From Taklimakanibacter lacteus (GTDB lineage: Bacteria; Pseudomonadota; Alphaproteobacteria; Rhizobiales; Aestuariivirgaceae), in assembly GCA_003576695.1 (NCBI GenBank), contig QOZQ01000005.1:1-64000 (forward strand): DNA of 64,000 nucleotides, read 5' to 3'. Both the position numbers and the translations under genes were made by a program. How positions within the stretch are numbered: the stretch's first letter is position 1; every line of letters starts with the position of its first letter. Shown here piece after piece: positions 50,690 to 60,384 of this stretch. The notes under the pieces are model-generated. The model made no database searches, was not told where the DNA came from, and saw only the letters and a program-made list of their open reading frames with translations.

Positions 50690-51550
50690 ATGCAACGCCT
50701 GCCTTTTGCCACCCACAAGCTTGCCGGCCGCGCCGTCCTCACGATCGCCGGCGAGGATGCCCGGCACTTCCTGCAGAATCTCATAACCGCCGATATTGAC
50801 GGGCTGAAGCCCGGCCAGGCCGCCTATTCCGCCCTGCTGGCGCCGCAAGGCAAGATCCTGTTCGATTTCTTCGTCCTCGCCGAAAACGGGCACTATCTCA
50901 TCGACTGCTCGGCGGCGCAGAAGGCCGAGCTGCTGAAGCGCCTGACTTTCTACAAATTGCGCGCCAGGGTGACGCTTGCCGACAATGGCGAGGAGGTGGG
51001 CGTCACGCCAGTGAAGCCGGAATCGGGCCTTGCCTATACCGATCCCCGCGCCGCCCAGCTCGGCGTCCGGCTCATCGCTGCGAAAGGCAGCCTGCCCCAC
51101 ACGGATGACGCAGCCTATGAGGGCGGGCGCATCAGGCTCGGCCTTGCCGACAGCGACAAGGATATCGGCTCGGGCGAGCTCTTTCCGCATGAGGCCAATC
51201 TCGACCAGCTGGGCGCGGTGAGCTTCGACAAAGGCTGCTTCATCGGCCAGGAAGTGGTCTCGCGCATGGAGCATCGCGGCACGGCGCGCAACCGCATCGT
51301 GCCGGTCCATGCACCCAAGGGTGCGGCTGCCAAAGGCAGCGAGATCAAGGCCGGCGGCAAGCCGATCGGCACCATGCTTTCATCGGCGGGCAGCGACGGG
51401 CTCGCCCTCATCCGTCTCGACCGGCTCAAGGACGCGGTCGAGGCCGGTACTGCGCTCCTGACAGAAGCCGGGCCCATCCATGTTAGAAAGCCGGGCTGGG
51501 CGCGATTCGACGTCGCCTTGCCGCGAGATGACGATGACGAAAACGAATGA
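50690..51550 (+). CDS. ygfZ: Folate-binding protein YgfZ / iron-sulfur repair
   Basis: 286 residues. A GcvT-like fold (HFLQNLITADIDGL, APQGKILFDFFV) ends with the family signature DKGCFIGQEVVSRMEHRG, whose Cys is required for YgfZ function. The protein uses tetrahydrofolate to help repair or assemble Fe-S clusters in MiaB-type enzymes. The ATG at 50690 has GGAGG 11 bases upstream. It is divergent from the dihydroorotase-type gene and heads a run with tag and an HD hydrolase. Confidence 0.92.
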   Translation: MQRLPFATHKLAGRAVLTIAGEDARHFLQNLITADIDGLKPGQAAYSALLAPQGKILFDFFVLAENGHYLIDCSAAQKAELLKRLTFYKLRARVTLADNGEEVGVTPVKPESGLAYTDPRAAQLGVRLIAAKGSLPHTDDAAYEGGRIRLGLADSDKDIGSGELFPHEANLDQLGAVSFDKGCFIGQEVVSRMEHRGTARNRIVPVHAPKGAAAKGSEIKAGGKPIGTMLSSAGSDGLALIRLDRLKDAVEAGTALLTEAGPIHVRKPGWARFDVALPRDDDDENE

Positions 51551-52151
51551 CTCGGTGATCAAGCACGAAGACGGGATAAAGCGCTGCTTCTGGTGCGGCA
51601 CGGATCCCGTCTATGTCGCCTATCATGACAATGAATGGGGCGTGCCCGAATATGACTCACGCGCTCTTTTCGAGAAGCTTCTGCTCGATGGATTCCAGGC
51701 CGGCCTCTCCTGGATAACCATCCTGCGCAAGCGCGATGCCTTCCGCGAGGCGTTTGATGGCTTCGAGCCCGAGATCATGGCGCGCTACAATGCGCGCAAG
51801 CTGCAGAGCCTCATGAAGAACGAGGGCATCGTGCGCAACCGGCTCAAGGTCGAGGCCAGCGTGACCAATGCGCAGGCCTATCTGACGCTGTCGGAGAGCC
51901 AGCCGTTTTCCACTTATCTGTGGGACTTCGTCGGCGACGGGCCGCGGCAGAACCGCTTTCGCAGCCGCAGGGACGTGCCGGCCGCCACCCCCCTGGCCGA
52001 AGCCATATCCAAGGACCTCAAGAAGCGCGGCTTCCGGTTCTGCGGCCCGACCATCGTCTATGCCTTCATGCAGGCCTGCGGGCTGGTGAATGACCACATG
52101 GTGACATGCCATCGCCACGGCGCTCACCTCGACAGCCGGCGGCCAAAATAA
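51528..52151 (+). CDS. tag: DNA-3-methyladenine glycosylase I
   Basis: 207 residues. RCFWCGTDPVYVAYHDNEWG begins the protein with its zinc-binding Cys and substrate-pocket residues; GFQAGLSWITILRKRDAFR and FCGPTIVYAFMQACGLVNDH are further Tag signatures, and the zinc His ligands lie at HMVTCHRHG. It removes 3-methyladenine from DNA. The gene overlaps the ygfZ end by 23 bases; an ATG six bases downstream is equally possible. Confidence 0.94.
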   Translation: MTMTKTNDSVIKHEDGIKRCFWCGTDPVYVAYHDNEWGVPEYDSRALFEKLLLDGFQAGLSWITILRKRDAFREAFDGFEPEIMARYNARKLQSLMKNEGIVRNRLKVEASVTNAQAYLTLSESQPFSTYLWDFVGDGPRQNRFRSRRDVPAATPLAEAISKDLKKRGFRFCGPTIVYAFMQACGLVNDHMVTCHRHGAHLDSRRPK

Positions 52152-52153
52152 AG

Positions 52154-52756
52154 ATGGCGCCGAAAAAATCCCAAGAGCCCCGCGCCTGGCAGCGCATGCT
52201 GTCGGGACGAAGGCTTGACCTGCTCAATCCCTCGCCGCTCGATATCGAGATCGAGGACATCGCCCATGGCCTGGCGCGCGTGGCGCGCTGGAACGGCCAG
52301 ACCAGGGGCGATCATGCCTTCTCGGTGGCCCAGCATTGCCTTCTGGTCGAGGCATTGCTGCTGCACGCGGAAGACAATCTCGACCGTGGCGCCCGGCTCG
52401 CGGCTCTCCTGCATGATGCGCCCGAATATGTGATCGGCGACATGATCTCGCCCTTCAAGGCCGCACTCGGCCTCGATTACAAGGCCTTCGAGCACAAGCT
52501 TCTCGCCGCCATCCATCTGCGCTTCGGCCTGCCCGCCCGGACTTCCGATGCCTTGGGCCGGAAAATCAAGAAGGCCGACCAGGTCGCCGCCTATCTGGAA
52601 GCGACGCAGCTTGCCGGTTTCAGCCTGGAAGAGGCCGCCAGGTTCTTCGGGAGACCGAGCGGCCTCGACGGGGCGCGCGGTTTTCACTCACTGCGGCCTC
52701 TTGCGCCCAATGACGCGGAAGCGGCATATGTGCGCAAATTCAAGCAGCTTCTGTAG
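52154..52756 (+). CDS. HD-domain phosphohydrolase (YfbR-like)
   Basis: 200 residues. RVARWNGQTRGDHAFSVAQH holds the first metal-binding His; LAALLHDAPEYVIGDMISPF has the HD doublet; the last Asp is in KIKKADQVAAYLEA. This is the arrangement of YfbR-type 5'-deoxynucleotidases, which remove phosphate from dNMPs. It begins three bases after tag and is probably in the same operon. Confidence 0.87.
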   Translation: MAPKKSQEPRAWQRMLSGRRLDLLNPSPLDIEIEDIAHGLARVARWNGQTRGDHAFSVAQHCLLVEALLLHAEDNLDRGARLAALLHDAPEYVIGDMISPFKAALGLDYKAFEHKLLAAIHLRFGLPARTSDALGRKIKKADQVAAYLEATQLAGFSLEEAARFFGRPSGLDGARGFHSLRPLAPNDAEAAYVRKFKQLL

Positions 52757-52762
52757 AGTTCC

Positions 52763-53269
52763 ATGGAAATCATCGTCAGCCCGCTCGCCGCCGTCCAACT
52801 GCTCGTCAACCGGCACAAGGTCAGCCATGTGGTGAGCCTGCTGGGCCCTGAGACGCCGCATCGCAGCTTTTCCGGCATCGTGGACGACAATCACCTGAAG
52901 CTCACCTTCCACGACATTATCTCCCCGGCCGACGGCTTCACCGCACCCATGGCCGATCATGTCGAAACGCTCATCACATTCCTGAAGGCGCGCCAGGGCG
53001 AGGATCCGATGCTCATCCATTGCTGGGCCGGGATCAGCCGCTCGACGGCCTCCGCCTTCACCGCCATGTGCCTCTACAATCCCGATCTCGACGAAATGAA
53101 GCTCGCCCAGCAATTGCGCGCTCTCTCGCATGTGGCGACCCCAAACCGGCGTATCGTCGCCTTCGCCGACGATATCATGGGCCGCCAGGGCCGCATGGTC
53201 GATGCGGTCGATGCGATCGGGCGGGGCGAGGATGCCTATGAGGGCGTCATCTTCCAGTGGAAGGTGTGA
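52763..53269 (+). CDS. Tyrosine phosphatase-fold protein
   Basis: 168 residues. HCWAGISRS is the CX5R phosphatase loop; the general acid may be an Asp in the preceding TFHDIISPADG loop. The sequence resembles the bacterial family annotated as tyrosine-protein phosphatase or predicted protein tyrosine phosphatase. It begins six bases after the HD hydrolase. The substrate is unknown. A REP-like inverted repeat follows. Confidence 0.87.
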   Translation: MEIIVSPLAAVQLLVNRHKVSHVVSLLGPETPHRSFSGIVDDNHLKLTFHDIISPADGFTAPMADHVETLITFLKARQGEDPMLIHCWAGISRSTASAFTAMCLYNPDLDEMKLAQQLRALSHVATPNRRIVAFADDIMGRQGRMVDAVDAIGRGEDAYEGVIFQWKV

Positions 53270-53275
53270 GCACTA

Positions 53276-53378
53276 CCGTCATCCCGGCGAAAGCCGGGAC
53301 CCATTAAATTGGTGAAGTGCCGGCAGCGCCGCCCGGTTGATTCTATTCAGGGGGTCCCGGCTTTCGCCGGGATGACGG
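53276..53378. repeat. REP-like pair: perfect 27-bp inverted arms
   Basis: The arm CCGTCATCCCGGCGAAAGCC... (53276-53302) is the exact reverse complement of 53352-53378, with a 49-base centre. Each arm is itself a small hairpin (CCCGGCGAAAGCCGGG). Arms of this sequence are common dispersed repeats in alphaproteobacterial intergenic regions; it separates two convergent genes. Confidence 0.88.
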
Positions 53379-53389
53379 AGTGGTGGGTG

Positions 53390-54244
53390 TCAGCCATGCG
53401 CGTATTCCCAGTAGAGCTCGCGCGCTTTCTTGAACATCGGGCCGGGCTGGAGATCGCGATTCTCGATGCGCGTCACCGGAATGACCTTGCCATAATTGCC
53501 GGTCGAGAAGACCTCATCGGCGGAAAGCACTTCGGGCCAGCCGACCGCGCGCTCATGCACCGTGACGCCGGCCTTGCGCAGAAGCTTGATGACGCGCTGG
53601 CGCGTGATGCCGTTGAGCAGCGTGCCGTTGGGGATCGGCGTGTGGACCTCGCCCTCCTTGGCGTAGAAGAGGTTCGAGGTGGTGAATTCCGACACCTTGC
53701 CCACCGGATCGAGCAGGACCGCATTGTCGAAGCCCCTCGCCTGCGCCTCGCGCACCGCCCGGCTGGAATTGGCATAGTGGCAGGCGGCCTTGGCGTCGGT
53801 CGGCGCATATTCATAGGACGGCCGGCGGAAGGTGGAGAGGCCGGCCGAGAACCCCTTGGTCGACGGCATCGCCGATTCATAGACCGAGACGCAGTAGCGC
53901 GTTTCCACCGGCCCCGGATCGAGAAAATTGCTCTCGGCCCAGAACATCGGGCGCAGGTAAAGCGGAGTATTCTTGGGAAATTTCTTGATGCCATCGCGCA
54001 CCAGTTCCTCGATGGCGCCGGCCTTCAGGGGCTTCAATCCGAAGGCCAAGGCAGAGCGTTCGCAGCGCTGGCAATGCAGGTCGAGATCGGGGGTCACACC
54101 TTCGAAAGCCCGCCCGCCATCGAATATCGCCGAACCCAGCCAGGACGCATCGCTCCACGGCCCCATCAGCGGCGGGTTGCCCTGATGCCACTTGCCCTCG
54201 ATATAGGTCCAGCACTTGCTCGCGTCATACTGCGAAATCGCCAT
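53390..54244 (-). CDS. ilvE: Branched-chain-amino-acid aminotransferase
   Basis: 284 residues from the ATG after GGGAGATTG. GSAIFDGGRAFEG, LRPMFWAESN, LDPVGKVSEFTTSNLFYAKEGEVHTP and GITRQRVIKLL are fold-type IV aminotransferase motifs; the PLP lysine should be in the AKAACHYANS segment. IlvE interconverts branched-chain amino acids and keto acids. Some relatives (D-amino acid aminotransferase, ADC lyase) share the fold, but length and motif order favour IlvE. Confidence 0.86.
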   Translation of the reverse strand: MAISQYDASKCWTYIEGKWHQGNPPLMGPWSDASWLGSAIFDGGRAFEGVTPDLDLHCQRCERSALAFGLKPLKAGAIEELVRDGIKKFPKNTPLYLRPMFWAESNFLDPGPVETRYCVSVYESAMPSTKGFSAGLSTFRRPSYEYAPTDAKAACHYANSSRAVREAQARGFDNAVLLDPVGKVSEFTTSNLFYAKEGEVHTPIPNGTLLNGITRQRVIKLLRKAGVTVHERAVGWPEVLSADEVFSTGNYGKVIPVTRIENRDLQPGPMFKKARELYWEYAHG

Positions 54245-54374
54245 GATCAATCTCCCATTCGAGAGCAGCTTAGGCGAGCCGACATAAAAAGACAAAGCGC
54301 GGCCCAACAAAATGTGGTCACAGAGTTAGCCCAAGCAGATAGGCACGAGAACTTGCCCGCCGGGAAAAGGCACG

Positions 54375-55244
54375 ATGGAAATCGCCGCAGGAACTTTGAT
54401 CAGCAAGGCCTTCAGATTCAAAATTGCGGCAGGTTGCGCGCCGGCTCTGGCCGCGATCCTTTTGGCATATGCTTTCGAGGGCAGCGCTGTCGCGGCGCAG
54501 AAAGGCCGGGTAAAGGCCGGTTATGTGGTCGAAGTCGGCGGTATCTCGGTATTGAAGATGTCCTATGATGCAGCCCTCACTGAAAGAGCCTATCAATCGA
54601 AGGCCACGGTAAAGACGAAGGGCCTGGCGGGCCTGTTCTCCGACTACCGGATGGACATGACGGCGACCGGCGCCGTGGTTGGAAACGATCCCCGGCCGTC
54701 ATGGTTCAGATCGCGTGCCGAGAAGAAGGACAAGAACAAGACAATCGAATTGAGCTGGCGCGACGGCGAGCCGCCGAGCATCGACCCCAGTCCGGACGCC
54801 GATGACAAGCGGCTGTTCGGCGATGCCGTCATAGCGAGCCTCGTCGACCCCTTGTCGATGATCGTTCGTCTGACGGCATTGCAGGAAGACCGCCCCTGTC
54901 AGACGGTCGAGAGGGTGTTCGACGGCAAGGAAGTATATGACTTGAAGTTTGAACTGGCCGGCAAGGTCACGATCGGATCGGAAGAGGGCGGCAACTATCG
55001 CGGCCCCGCCCTTAAATGCAGTGTGACTTACACGCCCGTGGCAGGACGACCGGCCGTCAGGTTCAAGAAGAAGGGGCTGACGCCGCCCAAATTCGATATC
55101 TGGTTTGCACCGGCACGATCCGGCACCGAGGGCACATTGTTCCTCCCGGTTCTTGCCACCGGGAAGCTCAAGGGCTTCAGCTTCGTTGCCTATGCCAACA
55201 AGACAATGATCGACGGTGTGCCGCTCGCCTCGAGCGCAGATTAG
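54375..55244 (+). CDS. DUF3108 domain exported protein
   Basis: 289 residues with a signal peptide (IAAGCAPALAAILLAYAFEGSAVA). YVVEVGGISVLKMSYDAAL, GLFSDYRMDMTATG and a long beta-rich body fit DUF3108, a periplasmic family of unknown function. Two cysteines (RPCQTVERVF, ALKCSVTYTP) may pair. AAAAGG supplies the ribosome-binding site. A dispersed 246-bp repeat follows the gene. Confidence 0.8.
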   Translation: MEIAAGTLISKAFRFKIAAGCAPALAAILLAYAFEGSAVAAQKGRVKAGYVVEVGGISVLKMSYDAALTERAYQSKATVKTKGLAGLFSDYRMDMTATGAVVGNDPRPSWFRSRAEKKDKNKTIELSWRDGEPPSIDPSPDADDKRLFGDAVIASLVDPLSMIVRLTALQEDRPCQTVERVFDGKEVYDLKFELAGKVTIGSEEGGNYRGPALKCSVTYTPVAGRPAVRFKKKGLTPPKFDIWFAPARSGTEGTLFLPVLATGKLKGFSFVAYANKTMIDGVPLASSAD

Positions 55245-55280
55245 ATCTTCGTCAGCCCTGGAGCTGAGATCGCGCCATAT

Positions 55281-55526
55281 GTGCGAAATCTCCCTTCGCC
55301 ACGCGAAGCGCGGGGAGGATGGCCGCCCGTAGGGCGGACGGGTGGGGTTTCTCCACCGGTTAGTATTCGACGATTGGACTGAGCATATTCAAGATACTCT
55401 GCCGGAGAGGTCTCCCTTGCTCAAACACCCCAGCCGTCGCGCGTTCCGCGCGCCACCCTCCCCGCCTCTCGCCTTCGCGAAGCCGAGACTTCGCTTCGGC
55501 GGAGCCAGGTCGGCGGTGAGGGAGAA
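55281..55526. repeat. Dispersed palindromic element, copy A (about 246 bp)
   Basis: Aligns almost end to end with 63602-63850. Both begin CGAAATCTCCC and end with its near-inverse, GAGGGAGAA, and contain CGGGGAGG(G)TGG and its inverse CCACCCTCCCCG, so the element folds on itself like a MITE or large REP structure. It occupies the space between DUF3108 and an outer-membrane protein gene. Confidence 0.85.
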
Positions 55527-55537
55527 ATCATCATGCT

Positions 55538-56197
55538 CTAGAATCTCACGCGAATGCCGGTAACGACGAATGACGAGCCGCTATGCACGCCATCTATTGT
55601 TCCGAAGATGCCGGAACGGTGATGCAGCCTGAGCACGAATTCGAGGTTCTTGTTGTCCGGATCGGCAATCGTGATCTCGGGCGAGAAATTGTGCAGGACC
55701 TGCGAGGACTGGCCGCCGCTGCGGTCTTTTTCGAACTCCGAAGTCTCGGCAATCCAGCTGAGGCCGGTGTTCAGCGCGGCGGTCGTATAGATCGTGTCAT
55801 TCCAGAGAAAACCGTCATAGCGGAAGTAGAGCGATCCCCAGAATTCTCCCTGCTCCTCATATCCGAAACGGTAGGCGGCACCAGCCTCCACTTCGATGGA
55901 AACATAGTCACCGAAATGGCCGATATCCGAACCGACCAACTCGCCTATCGTTCCCAAGCGCCGGGATCCGGTGATGCCCAGCATCGTCAGATCAACGAAA
56001 TTCGTCGTCCATGGTTGGGTGATGATCTGGGTGAAATCCGTGTCGGTTCCCCATCCAACCTGGAAAGTGACGGCATTGGGGGCACCTCTCGCTTCAGCGA
56101 GGGCCGGCCCTGTATGGCAGAATGTTGCCAAGGTCACACCAACGGCGAGCGCAAGACCGTTGCGGTCCCAATTGCGGCCTGCTGCCACCTGAAACAT
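55538..56197 (-). CDS. Outer-membrane beta-barrel protein, possibly PagL-like
   Basis: 219 residues. A signal peptide (GLALAVGVTLATFCHTGPALA) is followed by alternating hydrophobic strands and the outer-membrane ending ITGIRVRF-like (...VVTGIRVRF). The C-terminal FVLRLHHRSGIFGTID block, with a His-His-x-Ser core, is reminiscent of the PagL lipid A 3-O-deacylase active site (His/Ser on the last strands), but the similarity is limited and I would not name it PagL. The start at 56197 follows GGCGGAGTGC; the frame extends to 56278. Confidence 0.65.
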   Translation of the reverse strand: MFQVAAGRNWDRNGLALAVGVTLATFCHTGPALAEARGAPNAVTFQVGWGTDTDFTQIITQPWTTNFVDLTMLGITGSRRLGTIGELVGSDIGHFGDYVSIEVEAGAAYRFGYEEQGEFWGSLYFRYDGFLWNDTIYTTAALNTGLSWIAETSEFEKDRSGGQSSQVLHNFSPEITIADPDNKNLEFVLRLHHRSGIFGTIDGVHSGSSFVVTGIRVRF

Positions 56198-56493
56198 GCA
56201 CTCCGCCCCTTGATACCCCGACGCACTCACAGACAGCCAAGCAGACTGGACTCTAGCCGCGCCCAGCGCAAACGGCACGGTAATCCATGGATAATTTCAT
56301 GTTTCTGTTCAAGCACAATAGGCCCAAAGGGCAATGGGGCCCGGCAGAGACAATCGGCCGGGCCGCCATACGATGAAACGATGTGAAGGCTGTCCGGCTG
56401 TCTTCGAGGGGCCAGGAGCGCTGCTTACGCTGCACCATCATCACACCAGAACCAAGTTCTGCTGTTCGCACAAAACTTGACTATGCGAGAAGA

Positions 56494-57471
56494 CTAGCTG
56501 TCGGAATAGAAGATGTGGCGGCCGATCTTGATCAGCTTGCGCATCTCTTTCGCCCATTTGGGCCGCACATAATCGGCATGGTAGTTGGTGGCGGCGCCGA
56601 TCACGCGGATGGTCTGGTCGCCGGCGATCGCCTTCTGGGCAACGAGCTTGGAGCGGTCCCAGGCGGCCTTGCTCTTCACCTCGTCGGGCACGCCGTCGCA
56701 GGCGAAGGAGAACTGGCAGGAATTGCGGCGATCCGATCCCTGATAGACGACGCCGCAGATCGTCTTGGGATAGTTGGGATCCTTGACGCGGTTGAGAACG
56801 ACCTTGGCGACCGCGAGCTGGCCGAGCTCCGATTCCGAACGCGCCTCGAAATAGACGGCCTTGGCGAGGCAGTTTTCCTCGGCCATGGCGAGACGGCGCT
56901 GGGCGACGATCTTCTGCTTCTCGTTGCGCTTCAGCTTGAAGGTCGATTCGAGCTTCCACACCGGCGGCGTCATCGCCAGGCGCTTCTCGATCTTTTGCGG
57001 CGCGGGCTGCTGAACCACTTCCGGCACATCGGGCTCGGGGCTGATATAGTCGCCCTTGGCCGTCGACATGACTTCCTGCTCGCGCGTGATCGGCAGATTT
57101 ATGAGATCGAGGGTCGCATCGCTCGGCATGAGCGAGCCCTTCTGGATCAGGGTCGATACGGGCGAGGCAACCGCCATCATCGGCTCATCTTCGCCAACGA
57201 GGCTGTGGGCATCGGCATTGCGGCCCATATAGTGGCCGGCAAAGGCGAAGCTCGCGACCAGCATGGCACCGGCAAAAGCATAAGGCACATAGCTGAGCGC
57301 ACCGGCCTTCTCAGGCTCCAGCGGCTCATCATAATCCGGCTCGAACTGCCTATGCGCTCGCTTCGCTGCTTTCACTTCCCCTCGCGCTACCGTCTCAACT
57401 CTTAAAGTTTCCCGAACAGGCGGTAGTATGACCCTTCCGCGTTTAGCATAGGTTAACCATGCCAGCAACAC
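56494..57471 (-). CDS. SleB-like cell-wall hydrolase
   Basis: 325 residues, GTG start. A membrane helix (about 61-80) places the rest outside; after a variable linker, residues of about 200-325 form the Hydrolase_2 (SleB-type) domain: CLAKAVYFEARSESELGQLAVAKVVLNRV, with the catalytic Glu in YFEARSE, and GVVYQGSDRRNSCQFSFACDG. It is expected to cut the glycan strand of peptidoglycan. It lies 70 bases downstream of ppdK on the same strand and may be co-transcribed. Confidence 0.88.
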   Translation of the reverse strand: MLLAWLTYAKRGRVILPPVRETLRVETVARGEVKAAKRAHRQFEPDYDEPLEPEKAGALSYVPYAFAGAMLVASFAFAGHYMGRNADAHSLVGEDEPMMAVASPVSTLIQKGSLMPSDATLDLINLPITREQEVMSTAKGDYISPEPDVPEVVQQPAPQKIEKRLAMTPPVWKLESTFKLKRNEKQKIVAQRRLAMAEENCLAKAVYFEARSESELGQLAVAKVVLNRVKDPNYPKTICGVVYQGSDRRNSCQFSFACDGVPDEVKSKAAWDRSKLVAQKAIAGDQTIRVIGAATNYHADYVRPKWAKEMRKLIKIGRHIFYSDS

Positions 57472-57541
57472 AAAGCGGCCTATAATCAGCCACTAAATGC
57501 TTCAAGGTTAACAAGGCCTTAGAGGGCTGTCTCGCCATAAT

Positions 57542-60223
57542 TCAGCCACGTTTTGCGAGGGCTGCCTGGGCACTTGCGAGTCTGGCGATGGGCACGCGGA
57601 AGGGCGAGCAGGATACATAATCGAGGCCCACTTTCTCGCAGAACTGGATCGATGCCGGGTCGCCGCCATGCTCGCCGCAGATGCCGAGCTTGATGCCGGA
57701 CCGCGTCGCGCGCCCGCGCTCGGCGGCGATCTGCACCAGTTCACCGACGCCCTCGGTGTCGAGCGACACGAAGGGATCAGTCTTGATCACGCCCTTAGCC
57801 GCATATTCATTGAGAAATCTCGCTGAATCGTCGCGGCTGATGCCGAAGGTGGTCTGGGTCAGGTCATTGGTGCCGAAGGAGAAGAACTCGGCCGATCTGG
57901 CGATATCGCCGGCCCTGAGCGCGGCGCGTGGCAACTCGATCATCGTCCCAACGAGATAATCCAGCTTGTTCCCGGTTTCCTTACGGACCTCCTCGGCAAT
58001 GGCGACGATGCGGTCGCGCACGATGTCGAGCTCGGCCTTGGTGGCGACGAGCGGCACCATGACCTCAGGGATCGGCGGTGTTCCCGTCCGGCGGCCGACC
58101 TCGGCCGCCGCCTCGAAAATGGCGCGCGCCTGCATCTCGGCGATCTCGGGGTAAGAGACCGCCAGGCGCACGCCGCGATGGCCCAGCATCGGGTTGAATT
58201 CGTGGAGTTCCGCCACCCGGCTGCGCAGCGAATCGGGGCTGACCGAAAGGGCCGTCGCCACCTCGGCGATCTCGGCCTCGCTATGCGGCAGGAATTCATG
58301 CAAGGGCGGATCGAGAAGGCGAATGGTGACCGGCAGGCCCGCCATGATCTCGAACAGCTCGATGAAATCCTTGCGCTGCATCGGCAGGATCTTGGCGAGC
58401 GCGGCGCGCCTGCCCTTCTCGTCCGCGGCCAGGATCATCTCGCGCATCGCGACGATGCGGTCGCCCTCGAAGAACATATGCTCGGTGCGGCACAGGCCAA
58501 TGCCTTCGGCGCCGAATTCGCGCGCCGCGCGTGCATCGAGCGGCGTCTCGGCATTGGTGCGCACCTTCATGCGCCGCGCCTTGTCGGCCCATTCCATGAT
58601 GGTGGCGAAATCGCCGGAGAGTTCGGGCTTGATGGTGGGAACCGCCCCCTTCATCACCTGCCCGGTCGAGCCGTCGATGGTGACGATATCGCCCTTCTCC
58701 AGCACCGTGCCTAAGGCGGACAAGGTCCCCTGGCGGTAGTCGACGCGGATATTGCCGGCGCCCGACACGCAGGGCTTGCCCATGCCGCGCGCCACCACGG
58801 CCGCGTGAGACGTCATGCCGCCCCGCGTGGTGAGGATGCCTTCCGCCGCATGCATGCCGTGAATGTCCTCAGGGCTCGTCTCGATGCGCACCAGGATGAC
58901 GGCGCGGCCCTGCTCCTTCAGCTTCTCGGCCTCATCGGAATCGAAGACGATCTCGCCCGATGCGGCGCCGGGCGAGGCCGGCAGGCCCTGGCCGATGATG
59001 TCGCGCCTGGCGTTGGGATCGAGTGTGGGATGCAGAAGCTGGTCGAGCGAGCCCGGATCGATGCGCCGCACCGCTTCCTCGCGGCTGATCAGGCCCTCAT
59101 TGGCGAGATCAACGGCGATCTTGAGCGCCGCCTTGGCGGTGCGCTTGCCGGCGCGCGTCTGCAGCATCCACAATTTGCCGCCCTGGATGGTGAATTCCAT
59201 GTCCTGCATGTCGCGATAATGCTTCTCGAGACGCGCGAAGGTCCGGGTGAGCTCGGTGAAGGTCTCGGGCATGAGGCTTTCGAGCGAGGGAGCGCGCGAG
59301 CCCGCCTCCTTGCGCGCGACCTCGGTGATGTTCTGCGGCGTGCGGATGCCGGCCACGACATCCTCGCCCTGCGCATTGACGAGGAACTCGCCATAGAGCT
59401 CATGGGCACCGGTCGAGGGATTGCGGGTGAAGGCGACGCCCGTCGCCGAGGTGTCGCCCAGATTGCCGAACACCATCGCCTGCACATTGACCGCGGTGCC
59501 CCAGTCTTCCGGTATGTTGTGGAGCTTGCGATAGGTGTTGGCGCGAGCCGACATCCAGGACTGGAAGACGGCGCCGATGGCGCCCCAGAGCTGCTCCTTC
59601 ACATCCTGCGGGAAGGGCCTGCCGGTCGCCTTCTCGACGCAGGCCTTGTATTTGGCGATGACCTTCAGCCAATCCTCGGCAGTGAGCTCGGTATCGAGGC
59701 CCAGCTCCTTCTCGTCCTTGTATTCGCCGAGAATGTCCTCGAACTGATGATGCTCGACGCCCAGCACGACATCCGAATACATATGGATGAAGCGGCGGTA
59801 GCTGTCATAGGCGAAACGGCGGTCCTTGGCGCGGGACGCCAGGCCCTCGACGGTCTCGTCATTGAGGCCGAGATTGAGGACGGTGTCCATCATGCCCGGC
59901 ATCGAGGCGCGGGCGCCCGAGCGCACCGAGACGAGCAGCGGATTTGCGGCATCGCCAAATGTCGAGCCGACGATGCGGCCGACTTCGGCCAGGGCCGCAT
60001 CGACATCGCCCGAGAGCGCTGTGGGATAGGAGCGGCCATTCTTGTAGTAGCCGGTGCAGACTTCGGTGGTGATGGTGAAGCCCGGCGGGACGGGCAGACC
60101 GAGATTGGCCATCTCGGCGAGATTGGCGCCCTTGCCGCCCAGGAGATTGCGCATTCCCGCTTCGCCATCGGCCTTGCCATTGCCGAAACGGTAGACAAGC
60201 TTCCCATTCACCTGCTGACTCAC
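57542..60223 (-). CDS. ppdK: Pyruvate, phosphate dikinase
   Basis: 893 residues, full length. The N-terminal ATP-grasp domain begins LLGGKGANLAEMANLGLPVP, the central phosphohistidine domain has the catalytic His in GGMTSHAAVVARGMGKPCV, and the C-terminal PEP/pyruvate barrel has LCRTEHMF and GICGEHGGDP. It interconverts pyruvate, ATP and phosphate with PEP, AMP and PPi, giving a reversible pyruvate-PEP step. GTG start after GAGG. Codon usage is ordinary. Confidence 0.97.
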   Translation of the reverse strand: MSQQVNGKLVYRFGNGKADGEAGMRNLLGGKGANLAEMANLGLPVPPGFTITTEVCTGYYKNGRSYPTALSGDVDAALAEVGRIVGSTFGDAANPLLVSVRSGARASMPGMMDTVLNLGLNDETVEGLASRAKDRRFAYDSYRRFIHMYSDVVLGVEHHQFEDILGEYKDEKELGLDTELTAEDWLKVIAKYKACVEKATGRPFPQDVKEQLWGAIGAVFQSWMSARANTYRKLHNIPEDWGTAVNVQAMVFGNLGDTSATGVAFTRNPSTGAHELYGEFLVNAQGEDVVAGIRTPQNITEVARKEAGSRAPSLESLMPETFTELTRTFARLEKHYRDMQDMEFTIQGGKLWMLQTRAGKRTAKAALKIAVDLANEGLISREEAVRRIDPGSLDQLLHPTLDPNARRDIIGQGLPASPGAASGEIVFDSDEAEKLKEQGRAVILVRIETSPEDIHGMHAAEGILTTRGGMTSHAAVVARGMGKPCVSGAGNIRVDYRQGTLSALGTVLEKGDIVTIDGSTGQVMKGAVPTIKPELSGDFATIMEWADKARRMKVRTNAETPLDARAAREFGAEGIGLCRTEHMFFEGDRIVAMREMILAADEKGRRAALAKILPMQRKDFIELFEIMAGLPVTIRLLDPPLHEFLPHSEAEIAEVATALSVSPDSLRSRVAELHEFNPMLGHRGVRLAVSYPEIAEMQARAIFEAAAEVGRRTGTPPIPEVMVPLVATKAELDIVRDRIVAIAEEVRKETGNKLDYLVGTMIELPRAALRAGDIARSAEFFSFGTNDLTQTTFGISRDDSARFLNEYAAKGVIKTDPFVSLDTEGVGELVQIAAERGRATRSGIKLGICGEHGGDPASIQFCEKVGLDYVSCSPFRVPIARLASAQAALAKRG

Positions 60224-60384
60224 CCTCGGTGCTCCTCTTTAGGTCCTTGAAGGCCCCCCGCAAGGGGAACGCCCAAGATCATGATCGGCCGTCCAATAGC
60301 GAGCGCTGCTCGGTTTCCGACTTTCCATATTGCACTTGCGAAATCAAGTGTGCAGATGCGCAGCCAATGCCGCAGGAGAAAAAC

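Noticed and set aside
55342-55563. Small open frames in both copies of the dispersed element (also 63722-63952)
   Set aside because: Arg/Pro-rich reading of the repeat in both copies, without ribosome-binding site; typical of spurious repeat-derived annotations.
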